A DNA stretch of 64,000 bases from Irpex lacteus (GCA_001986395.2 MQVO02000014.1:744001-808000), one strand, 5' to 3'. Numbered from the stretch's first letter, positions 23,621 through 35,477 are shown. Notes: generated by a model not told the origin, from the sequence alone. Numbers and translations: made by a program.

Positions 23621-26008
23621 ATGGACAACTTGATCGTGAATGGAATTATGCATACTATGCTATCCGGCTTGGGACATGAACTATGACAGGCATGATACGG
23701 TCGACTAGTTTGTTTATATACCCTGCTACGTGGTTGAGTGTATTTTATTTTGATCCTAATGCCGTGTACTAAAATACTTGTGATAATTAGTGTATACAGA
23801 AAAAATAAGAAAACGTTCGCCTCTCTTAGAACAACTTTAAAGACTGTCGCTTGAGCTTAATGCGGGTGCCGCCGTGGCCTCAGGGTGGCTCTTGTGCCTA
23901 GCTATCGCGTCAGTATCTGTGATTCTGTGCTCAATCGCCATCATTAAGTCAAACGCCTAATTAGTGCCTCCTTCCAGATATATAGTGTTTATCGTCTTCT
24001 TATGCGTTGCACGACATCGACCATGCTGATGGTCCTCCCGCCAACTCACGCCCTCTAAACCTGCTACCAGCAAACCTCCAGCTGTGTTATCTCGAAGCTG
24101 CACAATCCCAAGCAACCTACTACCCCACCTGTTAAATCACTGATCCTTCGCATCTACGCCCCATGCACGTTCCACTCCCTTAAACCGTACGACTCATATA
24201 GACTGCTAGCACCACCATTTTTCGCAACTGCACTTACGGCCCATATTATCCTCCTGCTATATCACGCCACCCTAATGCAAGTCGGTTGTTTCTGTCGCGA
24301 CACAGACCGCGGGTCCATCCCCAGACTCGATGGTGCGCTCGTTGCTGTGATTTCCCCGCTCTGGCCCGATAACGGTCATGAATAAACGACTACGTTTTCC
24401 TTCGTACGCGAGCCCGACAAAGTCTACAGCTTGTCGTCTACGTACAATGAAGATCACCGTCGAAGCAAGACACAAGGCTCACTGTTTGCCTCCGTCTTAT
24501 AGGCCTCGCTCACATTTATCTGGGCATCGACGGTCACGTTTTCAGCAGCGTTCCGATGGGCGCGATTGCAGTCAGCGGCATGGACTCCAGTGTTATTCGC
24601 CGAGGGGGCCAGGAAACCCAAGTAACTGTAAGTATTCTCCTTCTTTTCTCTGCATAACTTAAGTAATACCGTCACCAGAAGTCATCTTCATGGCAACTCA
24701 GGAACGCCCTCGGATATCCGCTCGACACAAAGCTAGCAATGCAGTACACTGAGTCACTTTGGTCAATAATCTCGCGCGTATGGTATCGATATACAAGCAA
24801 ATATGCGAGGGCGACGCGGACCATCTCTGCTGACCTGTTCATCTTAAGGAATCAGTATTGCTAACCTCAGCATTCTTGTACTACCAACTGCCACGGCTGA
24901 TTTCCGCTGGGGCGTATTTTTCCGAATCGCTTCCTCATTCGCCGATACCTTGGATGTATACGGCTTGCCCCTTGATACGATCTTCAAACGGAAGTTTGGG
25001 GGCATCAATGGACAAGGCTCCCTTCAAGTTACGACTCGGCCAAGTCAAAGATCGTTAAATGACAAGACAGCCTGAGGGATCTTGGCCCGAGTAAGCGGAA
25101 ATAGCATATTGTATGTAAGTACCATCTGAATTACCCCGTAACACTGCTGTGACGTTGCTCAGGTCCTCGGGTTTGGCGGATTTTACATGTGGTTCGACGA
25201 CAAGTGTACCGGATGTAATCGTCCTATCATAAAATGCCGAGTTCTTTCCCAATGCTTCAAGCGCGAATCGTGGGGCTCTCAGAACAAGTAAATCCGACTT
25301 TCGAATAACTTGCAGCAGTGGAAGCTGTGGAAATCGCGCCGAGCTTGCCCAAGATAATCACCCGACGTTCAAACGTTCAAGGCTGAAGCAACCGCCAAAA
25401 ACTCGGTCTATGAGCTGACTTCAGGGGTATCCGCAGCGACTGGTGCATCGTTTCCCCATCCACACCGGCAATAACTATGCGCGTAATTACTATGCAGATC
25501 CGTCATATCGCTGGAGAGCCGGAGCATACGAGTATTGCTCGATGGTACAGCAGCCGTTCCGTAGCTAGGCAGGAACCAAGCTTTCTGGTAAGCATCCGCT
25601 ATCGAGCATCGCCGTTGTATATCTAATTATGTGAAGTCTAGGTACGCACGCGTGGTCCCTGACCTGAAGAGCATCAAATTATATTTCCCAATTAGGCATG
25701 TGTTCAGCTTGCATATCACGAGTTCCGTGGTCAGGAGCCGACGGAAAAATAAGCCCAGTGCTTCTCCTCTTCTCCATCAGATTCAATCAGCGCGACTGTG
25801 CGGTCTTACGTTCGCGACAACTGACCCCGAATTGTCAAGAATACTCATTGTAGATTCATCAAAAGTCCTTTCGTATAATCTCGGATATAGCTCTGGTGTT
25901 GATGGAGTTAGCTGAATGGTATGTCTTTTTCTCCCCTGCAGGTATATTGAACCTCCTGTAGTGCTGGATGATAGCTGAAAACTTTCAGAGAAAAGAGAAA
26001 TTGATGGT

Positions 26009-26336
26009 CCCCACAAATCCCTCGTGCTATTCCCCGCGTTGCCAACGGCGGTCCGTTGCAGTATGTGGGGTGCAGTAGCAGACCCTTTTCCTAACCGAAC
26101 TTGTTCCGCGGAACAATACTGGCTGTATGGCTGTCTGCGTCCAGTGTAAAGAGCCGTAACAACAGTTAGTAACGGGTCATAGGATGCAATAGGATAACAA
26201 GTCTGCTGATATACTTCGCTTCGGATTCGCAGGGTGGCTTGGCAGTGGTCATCAAGCTTCGGCACTTTGTCAAAGTACTGAGGAACCAGGGCTTCTTAGC
26301 GCTCATCTCCCCCGTCTAATTTGCGGTTCTGTGGGG
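26009..26336. promoter_or_regulatory. Three candidate CreA/Mig1-type sites upstream of the cellobiohydrolase
   Basis: Matches to SYGGRG lie at 26009-26014 (CCCCAC, reverse orientation), 26065-26070 (GTGGGG) and 26331-26336 (GTGGGG). Fungal carbon-catabolite repressors bind such sites in cellulase promoters. The motif is short and will occur by chance, so function is inference. Confidence 0.3.
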
Positions 26337-26538
26337 ACGTCAACTTACTCCCGACCATGACTACACAAGGAAACGTGTGGCATTGCCCTCTCATAAACAT
26401 CGGGCAAAGGTCGCTCATCGACAAGAGAGTTTGTCCGCTGTTATTCACGAGGATCAACTCACGCGGCCAATCCATGCGCTAGGAACACTGACCTCAGGGA
26501 GCACGGATGTGCAAAGGGTTTACCCTCTCGACGATGGG

Positions 26539-26545
26539 TATATAA
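26539..26545 (+). promoter_or_regulatory. TATA-like box of the cellobiohydrolase gene
   Basis: TATATAA stands about 245 bp before the ATG at 26788, in GC-balanced sequence. It is somewhat far for a fungal TATA box; the transcript could have a long leader or a leader intron (gtaagt at about 26726). Confidence 0.4.
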
Positions 26546-26787
26546 GGCTGTCTTGGATATCGCTGAAATGGCAGAGCTCAACAGTAGCACCTCCTCCACT
26601 GCACTACCCAGCTCTGTAGGTTGTTTGCCCTGTATCTCGAGGCTCTTACTGACTTCCTCTTGCAGAAACAGGCGTACCTCTCCGGCTACTTGGAATTCTT
26701 GTCGCTCAGGTCTTTCCCTCATATGTAAGTTTTGTTGTACGCATACATCATTCAATGTTCTCATCCACGAATACTACAGCTGTCACC

Positions 26788-28471
26788 ATGTTCCGCAAAG
26801 CTGCACTCCTCGCTTTCTCCTTCCTTGCTATCGCACACGGTCAGCAGGTTGGCACCAACCAGGCTGAGAACCACCCTTCCCTTCCTTCCCAACACTGTAC
26901 CGCTAGCGGCTGCACCACTTCTTCGACTTCCGTAGTGCTCGACGCCAACTGGCGTTGGGTCCACACCACCACTGGGTACACCAACTGCTACACCGGTCAA
27001 ACCTGGGACGCCAGCATCTGCCCTGACGGTGTTACCTGCGCCAAGGCCTGCGCCCTCGATGGAGCTGACTACTCCGGTACCTACGGTATCACCACGAGTG
27101 GCAATGCTCTTACGCTCCAGTTTGTGAAGGGAACCAACGTCGGTTCTCGTGTGTACTTGCTCCAGGACGCGAGCAACTACCAGCTGTTCAAGCTCATCAA
27201 CCAGGAGTTCACCTTCGACGTTGACATGTCCAACCTTCCTTGCGGTCTCAACGGTGCCGTCTACCTCTCTCAGATGGACCAGGATGGTGGTGTTTCTAGA
27301 TTCCCCACCAACACCGCTGGTGCCAAGTACGGTACTGGTTACTGCGACTCTCAATGCCCCAGGGACATCAAGTTCATCAACGGCGAGGTCAGTAAAACTA
27401 ACTATCTTCTTCCTTCTAAGGCAATGCTAACCGTAACTTTGCGAACAGGCCAACGTCGCTGGCTGGACTGGCTCATCCAGCGATCCCAACTCTGGTACTG
27501 GTAACTACGGAACGTGCTGCTCTGAGATGGATATCTGGGAGGCCAACTCTGTTGCCGCTGCCTACACTCCTCACCCTTGCTCGGTCAACCAGCAGACCCG
27601 CTGCACTGGTGCTGACTGTGGCCAGGATGCCAACCGTTACAAGGGTGTCTGCGATCCCGACGGTTGCGACTTCAACTCCTTCCGTATGGGTGACCAGACC
27701 TTCCTCGGCAAGGGCCTCACTGTTGACACCAGCCGCAAGTTCACCATTGTCACTCAGTTCATCTCTGACGACGGTACCTCCAGCGGTAACCTCGCTGAGA
27801 TCCGCCGCTTCTACGTCCAGGACGGCAAGGTCATCCCCAACAGCAAGGTCAATATCGCCGGCGTTGACGCTGTCAACTCCATCACCGACAAGTTCTGCAC
27901 CCAGCAGAAGACCGCCTTCGGTGACACCAACCGCTTCGCCGACCAGGGTGGCCTTAAGCAGATGGGTGCCGCTCTCAAGTCTGGCATGGTCCTCGCTCTC
28001 TCGCTCTGGGACGACCACGCTGCCAACATGCTCTGGCTCGACTCCGACTACCCCACCACCGCTGATGCCAGCAAGCCCGGTGTTGCTCGTGGCACTTGCC
28101 CGACCACCTCCGGTGTTCCCAAGGACGTCGAGTCCCAGAGCGGCTCTGCCACCGTCACCTACTCAAACATCAAGTGGGGTGACCTCAACTCCACCTTCTC
28201 TGGCACCGCCTCCAACCCTACCGGCCCCAGCAGCCCCAGCGGACCTTCATCGTCCTCGTCCTCTACCGCTGGCTCGCAGCCCACTCAACCCAGCTCTGGC
28301 TCTGTTGCTCAGTGGGGCCAGTGCGGTGGTATTGGCTACAGCGGCGCGACTGGTTGCGTCTCTCCCTACACTTGCCACGTCGTCAACCCTTGTAAGTGCC
28401 TTGCAGTCTCCTCATATACGAATTGGTTACTCACAGGCTTTCTTATTGCAGACTACTCTCAGTGCTACTAA
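26788..28471 (+). CDS. Cellobiohydrolase, GH7 with C-terminal CBM1
   Basis: A secreted reducing-end exo-glucanase that releases cellobiose from crystalline cellulose. Three exons (26788-27387, 27449-28391, 28452-28471) give 520 residues. The signal peptide [18 protein letters not shown] is followed by [19 protein letters not shown], the usual mature N-terminus. The catalytic motif [12 protein letters not shown] holds the nucleophile, assisting acid and acid/base residues. GH7 landmarks include [44 protein letters not shown] and [16 protein letters not shown] Ser/Pro/Thr linker leads to a CBM1 ([28 protein letters not shown]) with conserved Cys and flat-face aromatics. Full GH7 length with the tunnel-loop sequences of CBHI suggests cellobiohydrolase rather than endoglucanase. 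Codon use is strongly C-ending, pointing to high expression. Confidence 0.97.
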
Positions 28472-29401
28472 GTGCGCGACAAAAGGGACTAGGGTGAAGT
28501 ATATCTTGTTTGCCGCGAAGTCCTCTCTTTCTCCCTTCGGTCTCTGTCTTTGAAGGTTCTTATTGTGTGTATGTAAAATTAACGGAATCGAGCACGGATC
28601 TTTGCAGTCGACAGCGTCGCCGTTGTCGATTGTCCTTCATCAGTAGTGCTGCATCTGTATACCTCCTCCCAAAATAACATTCTCTTTCCTGGATTAACGT
28701 CTACGAGTGTGCTATGCCTTTCCTTCAACCCTTTAGGTTTGCAAACGCGACTTTTGTAAACCAGTCTCGCACTTCCATCCATGCTTGACAAGCTTGACAG
28801 GTTGCTTTGCACACTCGAACAAAGGACTCGTTTGCAAACAGTGAAATCGGAGGTAAGTATACTATGACAATACAGTACAGATAAACTCGCAAGGACATGA
28901 TGAGTTATTCTGAGCTATATCAACATTTATCTATCGACGCTCTTGTACTTGCAGAACTCCACAGATCTAACCAACACCACACAACTGAACGATTACTGGT
29001 AATCTGAGGTACGAGGATCGATAGACCGGTTCACGCGCCTATATATATACTGTAGCACCAGACTTAGTCGTTCAAACGTTCAAGTCCTATTTGAACTAAA
29101 CATGTAGTGATTTGAGCAGAGTTCACACATCCAGCGACACAAATATCGCAGAAAGCCAACACAGTAAATACGATGCTCACGCCTGAATTCATGGCCACGG
29201 CTTGTAGCCGCTCGTTATCGCGACGTATGATATCCGCCACGTGCCCGCGTTTGCCGATTTCTGCCGAATCTCCAAACTGCACAGTTCCACCAAGCCACTG
29301 ATCGCAGATTAGCGCTCACTTTCCCGCGATCCAAGGCAGCCTCTGGTGTCCCGCACGTAAGGTCCAAGAGTCAAGACCTACCCTCCTCGACATCCGACGC
29401 C
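28472..29401. other. Intergenic, cellobiohydrolase to RPL29
   Basis: About 930 bp with the cellulase 3' end and the ribosomal-protein promoter. Long AT-rich patches occur near 29035-29055 (tatatatata). No gene seen. Confidence 0.4.
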
Positions 29402-29828
29402 ATGGCCAAGTCCAAGAAGTATGTCGAACCTATGCTAGTATAGGCTGTGACTGGAGCTGACGGTGTCCTTCCAGCCACACCAACCACAACCAGAACAAGA
29501 AGGCCCACCGTAACGGTATCAAGCGGCCCCATAGCCACAGGACTCTGTCGCTGAAGGGTGTATGTGCCACTTTCATCTATCTTTATGTTGAAATGCTGAT
29601 TTGGTGGTTTAGGTTGATGCTAAGGTAGCTCGAAGCATGGAATTGCAAGGGCGCAGGAGGATAGAGGACTGACTGGCTGGTTGCTTTAACTGTATAGTTC
29701 CGCCGCAACGCCAGGTTTGCGCTCTCTGGATCGGTGCGTCCTAGTTTCGCTCTCTTATTGCTATCCGCTGAACTCTGCTCTCTCCGATACAGCAAAAAGC
29801 TCGCAAGGAGCAGAAGGAGTCGTCATGA
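29402..29828 (+). CDS. RPL29: 60S ribosomal protein L29 (eL29)
   Basis: A small basic protein of the cytosolic large ribosomal subunit. Exons of 5 to about 32 codons join to 61 residues: [57 protein letters not shown] and a final KESS. The sequence is almost the textbook eL29 (SKNHTxHNQxxKxHRNGIKKP). ATG at 29402 is preceded by a C-rich leader; TGA is at 29826-29828. The four introns are close-packed: one exon encodes only VDAK. Introns of ribosomal-protein genes can host snoRNAs, but I saw no clear box motifs. Confidence 0.95.
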
Positions 29829-30309
29829 TCTCATCCCCCCTTCTTATCCCTAGTGTCCCGGAGTTGAGCGAAGGGAGGTTGAAGTAGACGCTTGACTGGG
29901 TTGCAAGTTTGGCAAACAACACACTCCGCTTGGCCTTTCGTCTCATATCGCACGTGCCGTCCATGTATCAGCAAATTCATGCCCATGCAACCCTACATAC
30001 ATACAGTATGCTCACGGCTATATCATAACGTCCAAAATGCCAAAAACATGTGCAAAAACTCTTTGAAGGATGTGGCAAGCGTGAAGTCTATGGGATGCTC
30101 ATGAATACAAGTGCAGATCTCTCAGAAACAACAAAGCAAGTTATGATCATGAAGGACGAGCCGACGTCATCTCTTTCGTTGACTTTGGAAGGCTTTCGCT
30201 GTTTGTCCAATATCGCCGGTCAATCTCATCGCCTGAACGTATGCGCCGCACGAAATCAGTTCTATACATCTTCTGCAATGCGCGAGAACATACCGCAGCA
30301 TCCTCTCCC
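29829..30309. other. Convergent intergenic region
   Basis: 3' region of RPL29 (+) and the TFIIIC gene (-). No supported feature. Confidence 0.4.
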
Positions 30310-32327
30310 TCAACGCCCCCTTCGCCATGTTATGCTTACTCGGACGCACTCTATGCGTTGCTTTCGGCTTCTCAACAGTTTCCTGCCCCTGAGCAATTTC
30401 TCGACTTCTTGGTCCGTGGCGACATGCCCGGAAAGAAGCGCGAAGAATTTGAGGCGGAGGACGGCTTTGATGCGCTCGAAGGCATGAGTCGTGTACCAGC
30501 CATCTCTTCCTTGTGAACACGAGGTTATGAATCGGTCTGAGAAGTATATGGAGTGGAGTGATAAGCTTACGTTACACGTATCACGAAGGTCCTCTTCGTT
30601 CTCGACCATCTCCTTGAGTACAGGATCATGCAAGTCGCATAGCTGATAAGCAGCTGTCTCTTTGGACATAGTCAGACCATCGAAGATATGCGACCTTTCG
30701 TCAAATGTTAGATAGTACACACGCCAGGATCATGCCTGCCTCTACTCACTGTTTATCTTCTGCTGAGTCTCCACGAGCATTGATCAGATCCGTTCTGGTT
30801 TCTTGTCGACGGCTGACGACCGAGGGACGAGTTATTGGGTGGTTCAAGTTTCGGAAGTAAACCCGCTGATAGCTACAGCACCAAAATACCTTTCATCTTC
30901 ACTAGGTCGCGGGAACATACACCAGAAATACGTACAAGCGAGCCTGCGGATCCTCCCGTGGGTCGTATCCTAGCCTTACTTGAGTATCTCGCCAAGGTCC
31001 ATCTTGGAAGACGTATGATACCAGGGGGAGCATGAACTTCGTACTGCAGACGCTTGGTCAGTAGCTGGGAAGCGGTGTGCATTGAACGAAGGCAACCCAC
31101 TTCAAGACCTCTCGTACTTCGTGCGCATTCAGCTGGTTGAAAATCGCAGTACGAGTCCATATAGGCCGCTGCTCGAATAGCTTATCGTAGAACGTAAGTC
31201 AGTCCACGACATATCAGACCGCCAAATGAATCAAAACCTACCTCTTGCAACGTGCGAGTAACTTCGCGTCCGCTGACCCTCTTTGGGCCTCTATCATGTC
31301 TGATGGCTTGTCTGGTACGCCTTTGTCTGTAAAGTTGATAGCAATGGGACCGAACCCCCGCCATCTCATACGATTTATGAGACGTTTCTTCTCTTCGCCA
31401 GTTGCCTCGTCTACGACGGTCGTCACTACTGAAGCAGGATTGCTTTGTAACTAAGACCTATTCGTGAGAATAGCTCTTAGTAGAGGTGGGTATGCAAATG
31501 ACGTACTTGTATAGCTGAGGGACGCCTTGTCGGCTGAACAGAGGCGGTGGAGGCAGGCGTAGATTACTCTTGCCCTTTTTCGCAGTTTCCTTCGAGCCCG
31601 TGAGCTGAGGGTCGATGTCCACGTCCATCTCATCCTCATCTTGGGCGATAGCATAATCTTCTTTCTCTTCAGGATATTATACTTCAAAATCCCCTCCACT
31701 AGAAGCGCATATAGCAGCTGTTATTTATCATCCACCCGGAGACAATTATTATCAGAGTCATACCATCCATTGCATCCATGGATGCTCGCAATTGCGATAC
31801 AGGGTCGTTCATGTCTGCACTGAACTGATAATCCGCCATACCTGCGCACCAGCCGCTGAATTAGCACACATGCACCGTGCTGACATCGAAACCGAACTTA
31901 CTACGGAATCGCGCAGACTTCGCGATAACACCAACTGCCTCTATAGTGTACTCGCCTGTTACTTCGCCACCGCTACTAGATGGATCCTTTTTTCGTCTGC
32001 GCTTCACGACCTTTAGTAGTATGTTATTTGCCGGGATAACTTCTCCGGGAATAGGGTGCGTAAAGGGATTGTCAGGTCTCATATTTAACTCTAACACATT
32101 TTCGCTCTTGTTCCCGCCCCGTTTGAAAGCTGCTTCAACATTTGCCAGTCCACCGAGACGTTCAAGTGCGAGAGGGACAGAAGTAGGCTTCACATAGCCA
32201 GGATATTCGACTGAGTAGAAGTGAGTAGCAGGGAGGGTCGTAACGGCGCTGGCTCAGATTCTGGCGTGACTGGTGGTTGGGATTGCGTGGTAGGGCCATT
32301 CGAAGGACCAGCTTCTGCGTTCTGCAT
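30310..32327 (-). CDS. TFIIIC subunit, Tfc1/Sfc1 (GTF3C5) family
   Basis: A subunit of the tau-A part of TFIIIC, which recruits RNA polymerase III to tRNA promoters by recognising the A box. The conserved opening is HFYSVEYPGYVKPTSVPLAL, then ERLGGLANVEAAFKRGGN, LELNMRPDNPFTHPIPGEVI and ILLKVVKRRRKKDPSSSGGE. The C-terminal half has RPIWTRTAIFNQL, VSYVFQDGPWRDTQVRLGYD, RVYFRNLNHPITRP and, after a final intron, RDGWYTTHAFERIKAVLRLK. The start is provisional: ATG at 32327 (MQNAEAG) must splice within 60 bp to reach the YPGYVK frame, and another first exon is possible. The last residues before the stop near 30310 are basic and weakly constrained. Family assignment is good, both ends approximate. 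Confidence 0.78.
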
Positions 32328-32487
32328 GATCAAAGGTTTGTCAAGTGAGGGTAGAAGACAAGACGTGATTGAGCGCGACGCGTCCCGGATCACACGCCTG
32401 CATCGGCTTCCTATACCGGACCTTGGGGCAGCCTACGACGAGCTCAGACAGAGTGAAGGAAAAGAGGAGAATAAAGTAGCAAATAGT

Positions 32488-33040
32488 CTATAGAGCAGCG
32501 ATAGCAGTGACAGAATATGAATCACAACAATTATTTTGACCCGGAGGCGGAGTGGTCTTCATTACCTCCATCGCCTCCTGCGCCCACGTCGTGAGTTATC
32601 TCGTTCCGACCAACAGATAACGACATACCTTCAAGGCCTCTCCATCTACACCAGCCTCCTTAACAGCCTTTGTAACCTTTGCCACCGCCTCCCTTACTTT
32701 CGCGTTCGTGACCAGCATCATCATGGACGGCTTCTTCATATCAAAGCCTGTACGGAACAGCTGAGCCCACCACAGTAACGGTCCGAACTCTGTTCACACA
32801 CCTTCTTCCTGAAGCACCCTTGCCGCATCATCAGCGTGTCTCGTAGCTCCTTATTGCCTGAATGTCCTTGAACAGCTTTGTATGTTTCCATTTCGACAAG
32901 AACTCTTCTGGGGTTGGTGAAGCTTGCCATCGTAATGATGAGGAAAACTGCCGTGCGTGCCGAGTGCAGACCCCAGAGTGAGCCTTTGCAAAAGAGACAT
33001 TTCTCAATGGTCTTGAAAGTGCGAGACGGAGAATGGACAT
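32488..33040 (-). CDS. Small mitochondrial-type protein of unknown function, with a frame break
   Basis: I do not recognise the family. Exon 1 begins MSILRLALSRPLRNVSFAKA, a strong amphipathic mitochondrial presequence with an RQFSSSLRW cleavage-like end, then PTPEEFLSKWKHTKLFKDI. In this frame a TGA follows at 32833-32831. Coding character resumes at once one base on (DDAARVLQEEGFDMKKPSMM) and continues through an intron into LVTNAKVREAVAKVTKAVKE, EAGVDGEAL and a last exon with its stop at 32490-32488. One extra base at the TGA, or +1 slippage there, would make one frame of about 150 residues. This may be a sequencing error, a pseudogene or recoding. The start lies 153 bp from the divergent PSF3 start. 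The final exon is uncertain. Confidence 0.5.
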
Positions 33041-33193
33041 GGTGGCAGAGACGAACAAATGTGAAGCAGCTCACTGGCAGCGACGATGCCGAGAGGCACA
33101 CGAGAGCGTGGGAAAGTCATTTACGCGTCGCGTACCACGCGAACCTGGACGTGTTTGAACCTGCAACCTTCACCCAATGCTCATGTCGTAGCC

Positions 33194-34064
33194 ATGGACG
33201 ACGACTACTATTCCATCGATTCAATACTTGCAGAGAACCAGAAAATACAATGCACGTTTAAAGTCGACATCCCTGACATGGGCCATCTCGACGGCGGCAA
33301 TGAAAGAGATGTATGTACGCAGTTCACCATCTAACACAGCAATCTCACTCCAAGATATGCTATGGGAAGCACAGATCAAAGCGTTGAGCAAGATTCAAGT
33401 TCCCATGTGGCTGGCGTACATTCTCATATTCTCGTATGTATGCACATGTCTGCTTCTCAGAACAGTCTCACACGTTCCGCCAGTGGCTATGCCGACTTCA
33501 ATATCCCGGCACCGTTCCAAGTACGCGTCCGCAACGCCCTCAACGCCGAGGCAAGAAGCGTGAAGCTGTCCAACCTGGTGGGACAAGGAGGATTATGGTA
33601 CGGGCTCGGACGAATGATCATGAAACTGTGAGTGGCATGCTATCGTGATCAAGATAGTAAACAAATGAGAGTTATTGGATGCGCAGCTTGGACGACGCGC
33701 CTGGGAACGAGGTATCTAACATCTTAGTGAAGGTACGAACCACTGCCAGATTTCCCTCGTCACTCCCCTCTCCTCTCCAATTGATCGCCCCTTCATCAGA
33801 CCTTCCGCGCTCGATTGCCTGAGGTCATAGACCAAGCCCAACACTTTGCATCTATAAATGCAGCGGGTGGGAGTGCTGGTGCCAGCGATGGCACACTGGC
33901 TTTCAGAGAAGGCCTTGATGGCACCGAGCGGGAACGTAAGTCCTTTATGCCCAGTCCCAATGAATGTCTATTAATCTCCCTGACTTGCAGTATTTGCGTT
34001 GGCACAAGAGAGTGCGAGGAGAACGCAGAAATGGTACACCACGAGTGAAAGGGGCAGGAAGTAG
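33194..34064 (+). CDS. PSF3: GINS complex subunit PSF3
   Basis: Part of the Cdc45-MCM-GINS helicase that unwinds DNA at replication forks. The N-terminus MDDDYYSIDSILAENQKIQC, then DMGHLDGGNERD, and IKALSKIQVPMWLAYILIF in exon 2 are the Psf3 hallmarks (xDIxxILAExxxxPCxF, LxxLxGGxxxDIxxxxxxxLPxWLA). Later exons give VRVRNALNAEARSVKLSNLV, LWYGLGRMIMKLLDDAPGNE, then TFRARLPEVIDQAQHF and ESARRTQKWYTTSERGRK. About six exons; the TAG is at 34062-34064. Length (about 220 residues) matches the family. It ends 81 bp from the convergent PKR1 gene. Confidence 0.9.
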
Positions 34065-34145
34065 TGTCTTGCATGCAATTGTAGAATATTTGGCACCGTA
34101 GCTCGTGTCCGTCAGACATTCATCGCTGTATCTCCGGATAGCATG

Positions 34146-34560
34146 CTATTCTTCTTTCTTCCTAATATCCTCGGTTTCATTCCCAGGAGATGGGGGAGCA
34201 TTCTTCAACTCGTGTACAACCCTATTCCAACAAGCCAGCCAGATCACATCAGTTCATTTGATACCTCCGGCCAGCAACGTCTCGAACTCACCACTTCACA
34301 CTCGCCCACAAGCACCCCTCGAGCCCAATCAACGCAAAAAGGTGACCGTTCCCTCCAGTCAGGAACAACAACCCGAGGAACACGCAAAGCAACAGCCCGA
34401 AGGCACCGTCGAGAATGAGGAGAAATGTTGGATGAAGTGATGAACCCGGTACGAGGAGCTGTCCGAAGAGCCCCTGGTCGCTCTCTGCTGTGGTCGTCGC
34501 CGTTGCCGTCCTCGTTGGTGTGCTATCCTCATTAGACGCAGCTGAGATGCCTTCGCTCAT
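34146..34560 (-). CDS. PKR1-type V-ATPase assembly factor
   Basis: A small ER membrane protein that helps assemble the V0 sector of the vacuolar ATPase. Exon 1 from ATG 34560 gives MSEGISAASNEDSTPTRTAT, a Thr/Ala-rich hydrophilic start, then the Pkr1 core GLFGQLLVPGSSLHPTFLLI and two membrane helices (LDGAFGLLLCVFLGLLFLTG; HLFALIGLEGCLWASVKW). A short intron (about 34210-34284) leads to VVHELKNAPPSPGNETEDIR and a Lys/Glu tail ending at TAG 34148-34146. Pattern and size (about 114 residues) match fungal Pkr1: two helices, W near the end of helix 2, charged C-terminus. The frame remains open upstream of 34560, but those residues look non-coding. Confidence 0.77.
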
Positions 34561-35477
34561 GGCCACTGGAAGCACCGTTGCACAGACAGTATGATGGAGA
34601 CCACAGAGTCCGGGTGAAAGCAATACTGGGGAGCTTACGACCATGGTCGCGAAGCGCGCCATGAAGCGGAGCTTAAACAAGCATGCCACTCCCGCCCCAC
34701 CTCGATGATCTCAGCCATATCCCGCCATCTCCGCCTCATTGCTGCCACGAGCAACGGCGATCAAACGATCTCCACGTCTATCTTGATCGAGATCCACGCT
34801 TTCTCGTCCCTTAGCAGCCAACATGTCGGGGAACGGCGCAACTCCGTCGAGTCGATGGTCGCTTCACAAAGTTCACGACCATATTCACGAGAGGTGCAGG
34901 CTCTCGCTAGTTCAACCATCACTTACTGTTCTTCACATGCATGCTTGCGTGACGACGCCAATAATACAGAATTAGGCAGGACTATCTACAGCGAGGAGAG
35001 TAGTGTTTATACAATCCGACTGTGTATGAGCAGAAAAAAGATGATATGGAAACACAGCATGCTGTATGTGGTAATAATTCAGCGCACAGAATACAGAGGA
35101 GATATCGTGAAGAAGAATGAGACTAGACGCGACTTGTAAGCCATGAGATGCAATAACAAGAACTGAGGCAGAGAGGCGGATATGCGAAATTTGATGCCAT
35201 GGGAGTGCAGCGGGTAGTAGGTAGGAGCGGGGGCGACGAAGATGTAGGAGTAGGCGACTGCGCTGCGGAAGCGTGTATAGATGCAGGCGGATTCCCTTGC
35301 TATCACGGCTGTAAGAAGGCACGCGATGCCGAGGAAAGAAAATGGGGGAGACATGGATAACGGCGACGAAAGACGAAGGAGGTGCAACGAAGTGATGCGG
35401 ATTCCAATCAAGAGCGGGAGATAGGCTGTGACGACGCCGCGTTAACAGCCAGATGAGGGGTAGGCCGCATGTGAGAG
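34561..35477. other. Intergenic region
   Basis: About 920 bp upstream of PKR1 and downstream of the RCK kinase. The open frames here lack family features. Confidence 0.4.

Larger units (their letters stand above)
23621..26787. other. Gene-poor 3.2-kb region with broken coding-like stretches
   Basis: No intact gene. Several short stretches look coding but are cut by stops: plus strand near 24310-24640 (e.g. REPDKVYSLSSTYNEDHR, then in another frame GIDGHVFSSVPMGAIAVSGM), plus strand near 24890-25050 (GVFFRIASSFADTLDVYGLP), and minus strand 25252-25055 (KPEDLSNVTAVLRGNSDGTY). They may be one or more decayed secreted or membrane protein genes; I cannot name a family. The last ~800 bp are the promoter region of the cellobiohydrolase gene. 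Confidence 0.4.

Noticed and set aside
23621..26787. A transposon or retroelement in the gene-poor block
   Set aside because: No reverse transcriptase, integrase, transposase motif, terminal repeat or long duplication was seen.
27473..28029. Long minus-strand open frames (and 27552-28553 in another plus frame) over the cellobiohydrolase
   Set aside because: They mirror the strongly biased third-base codon use of the GH7 exon and have repetitive, non-natural composition.
34105..34440. A plus-strand frame of 111 residues after PSF3
   Set aside because: It overlaps the PKR1-type gene on the minus strand, which has recognised helices and a clean intron; the plus frame shows no family features.
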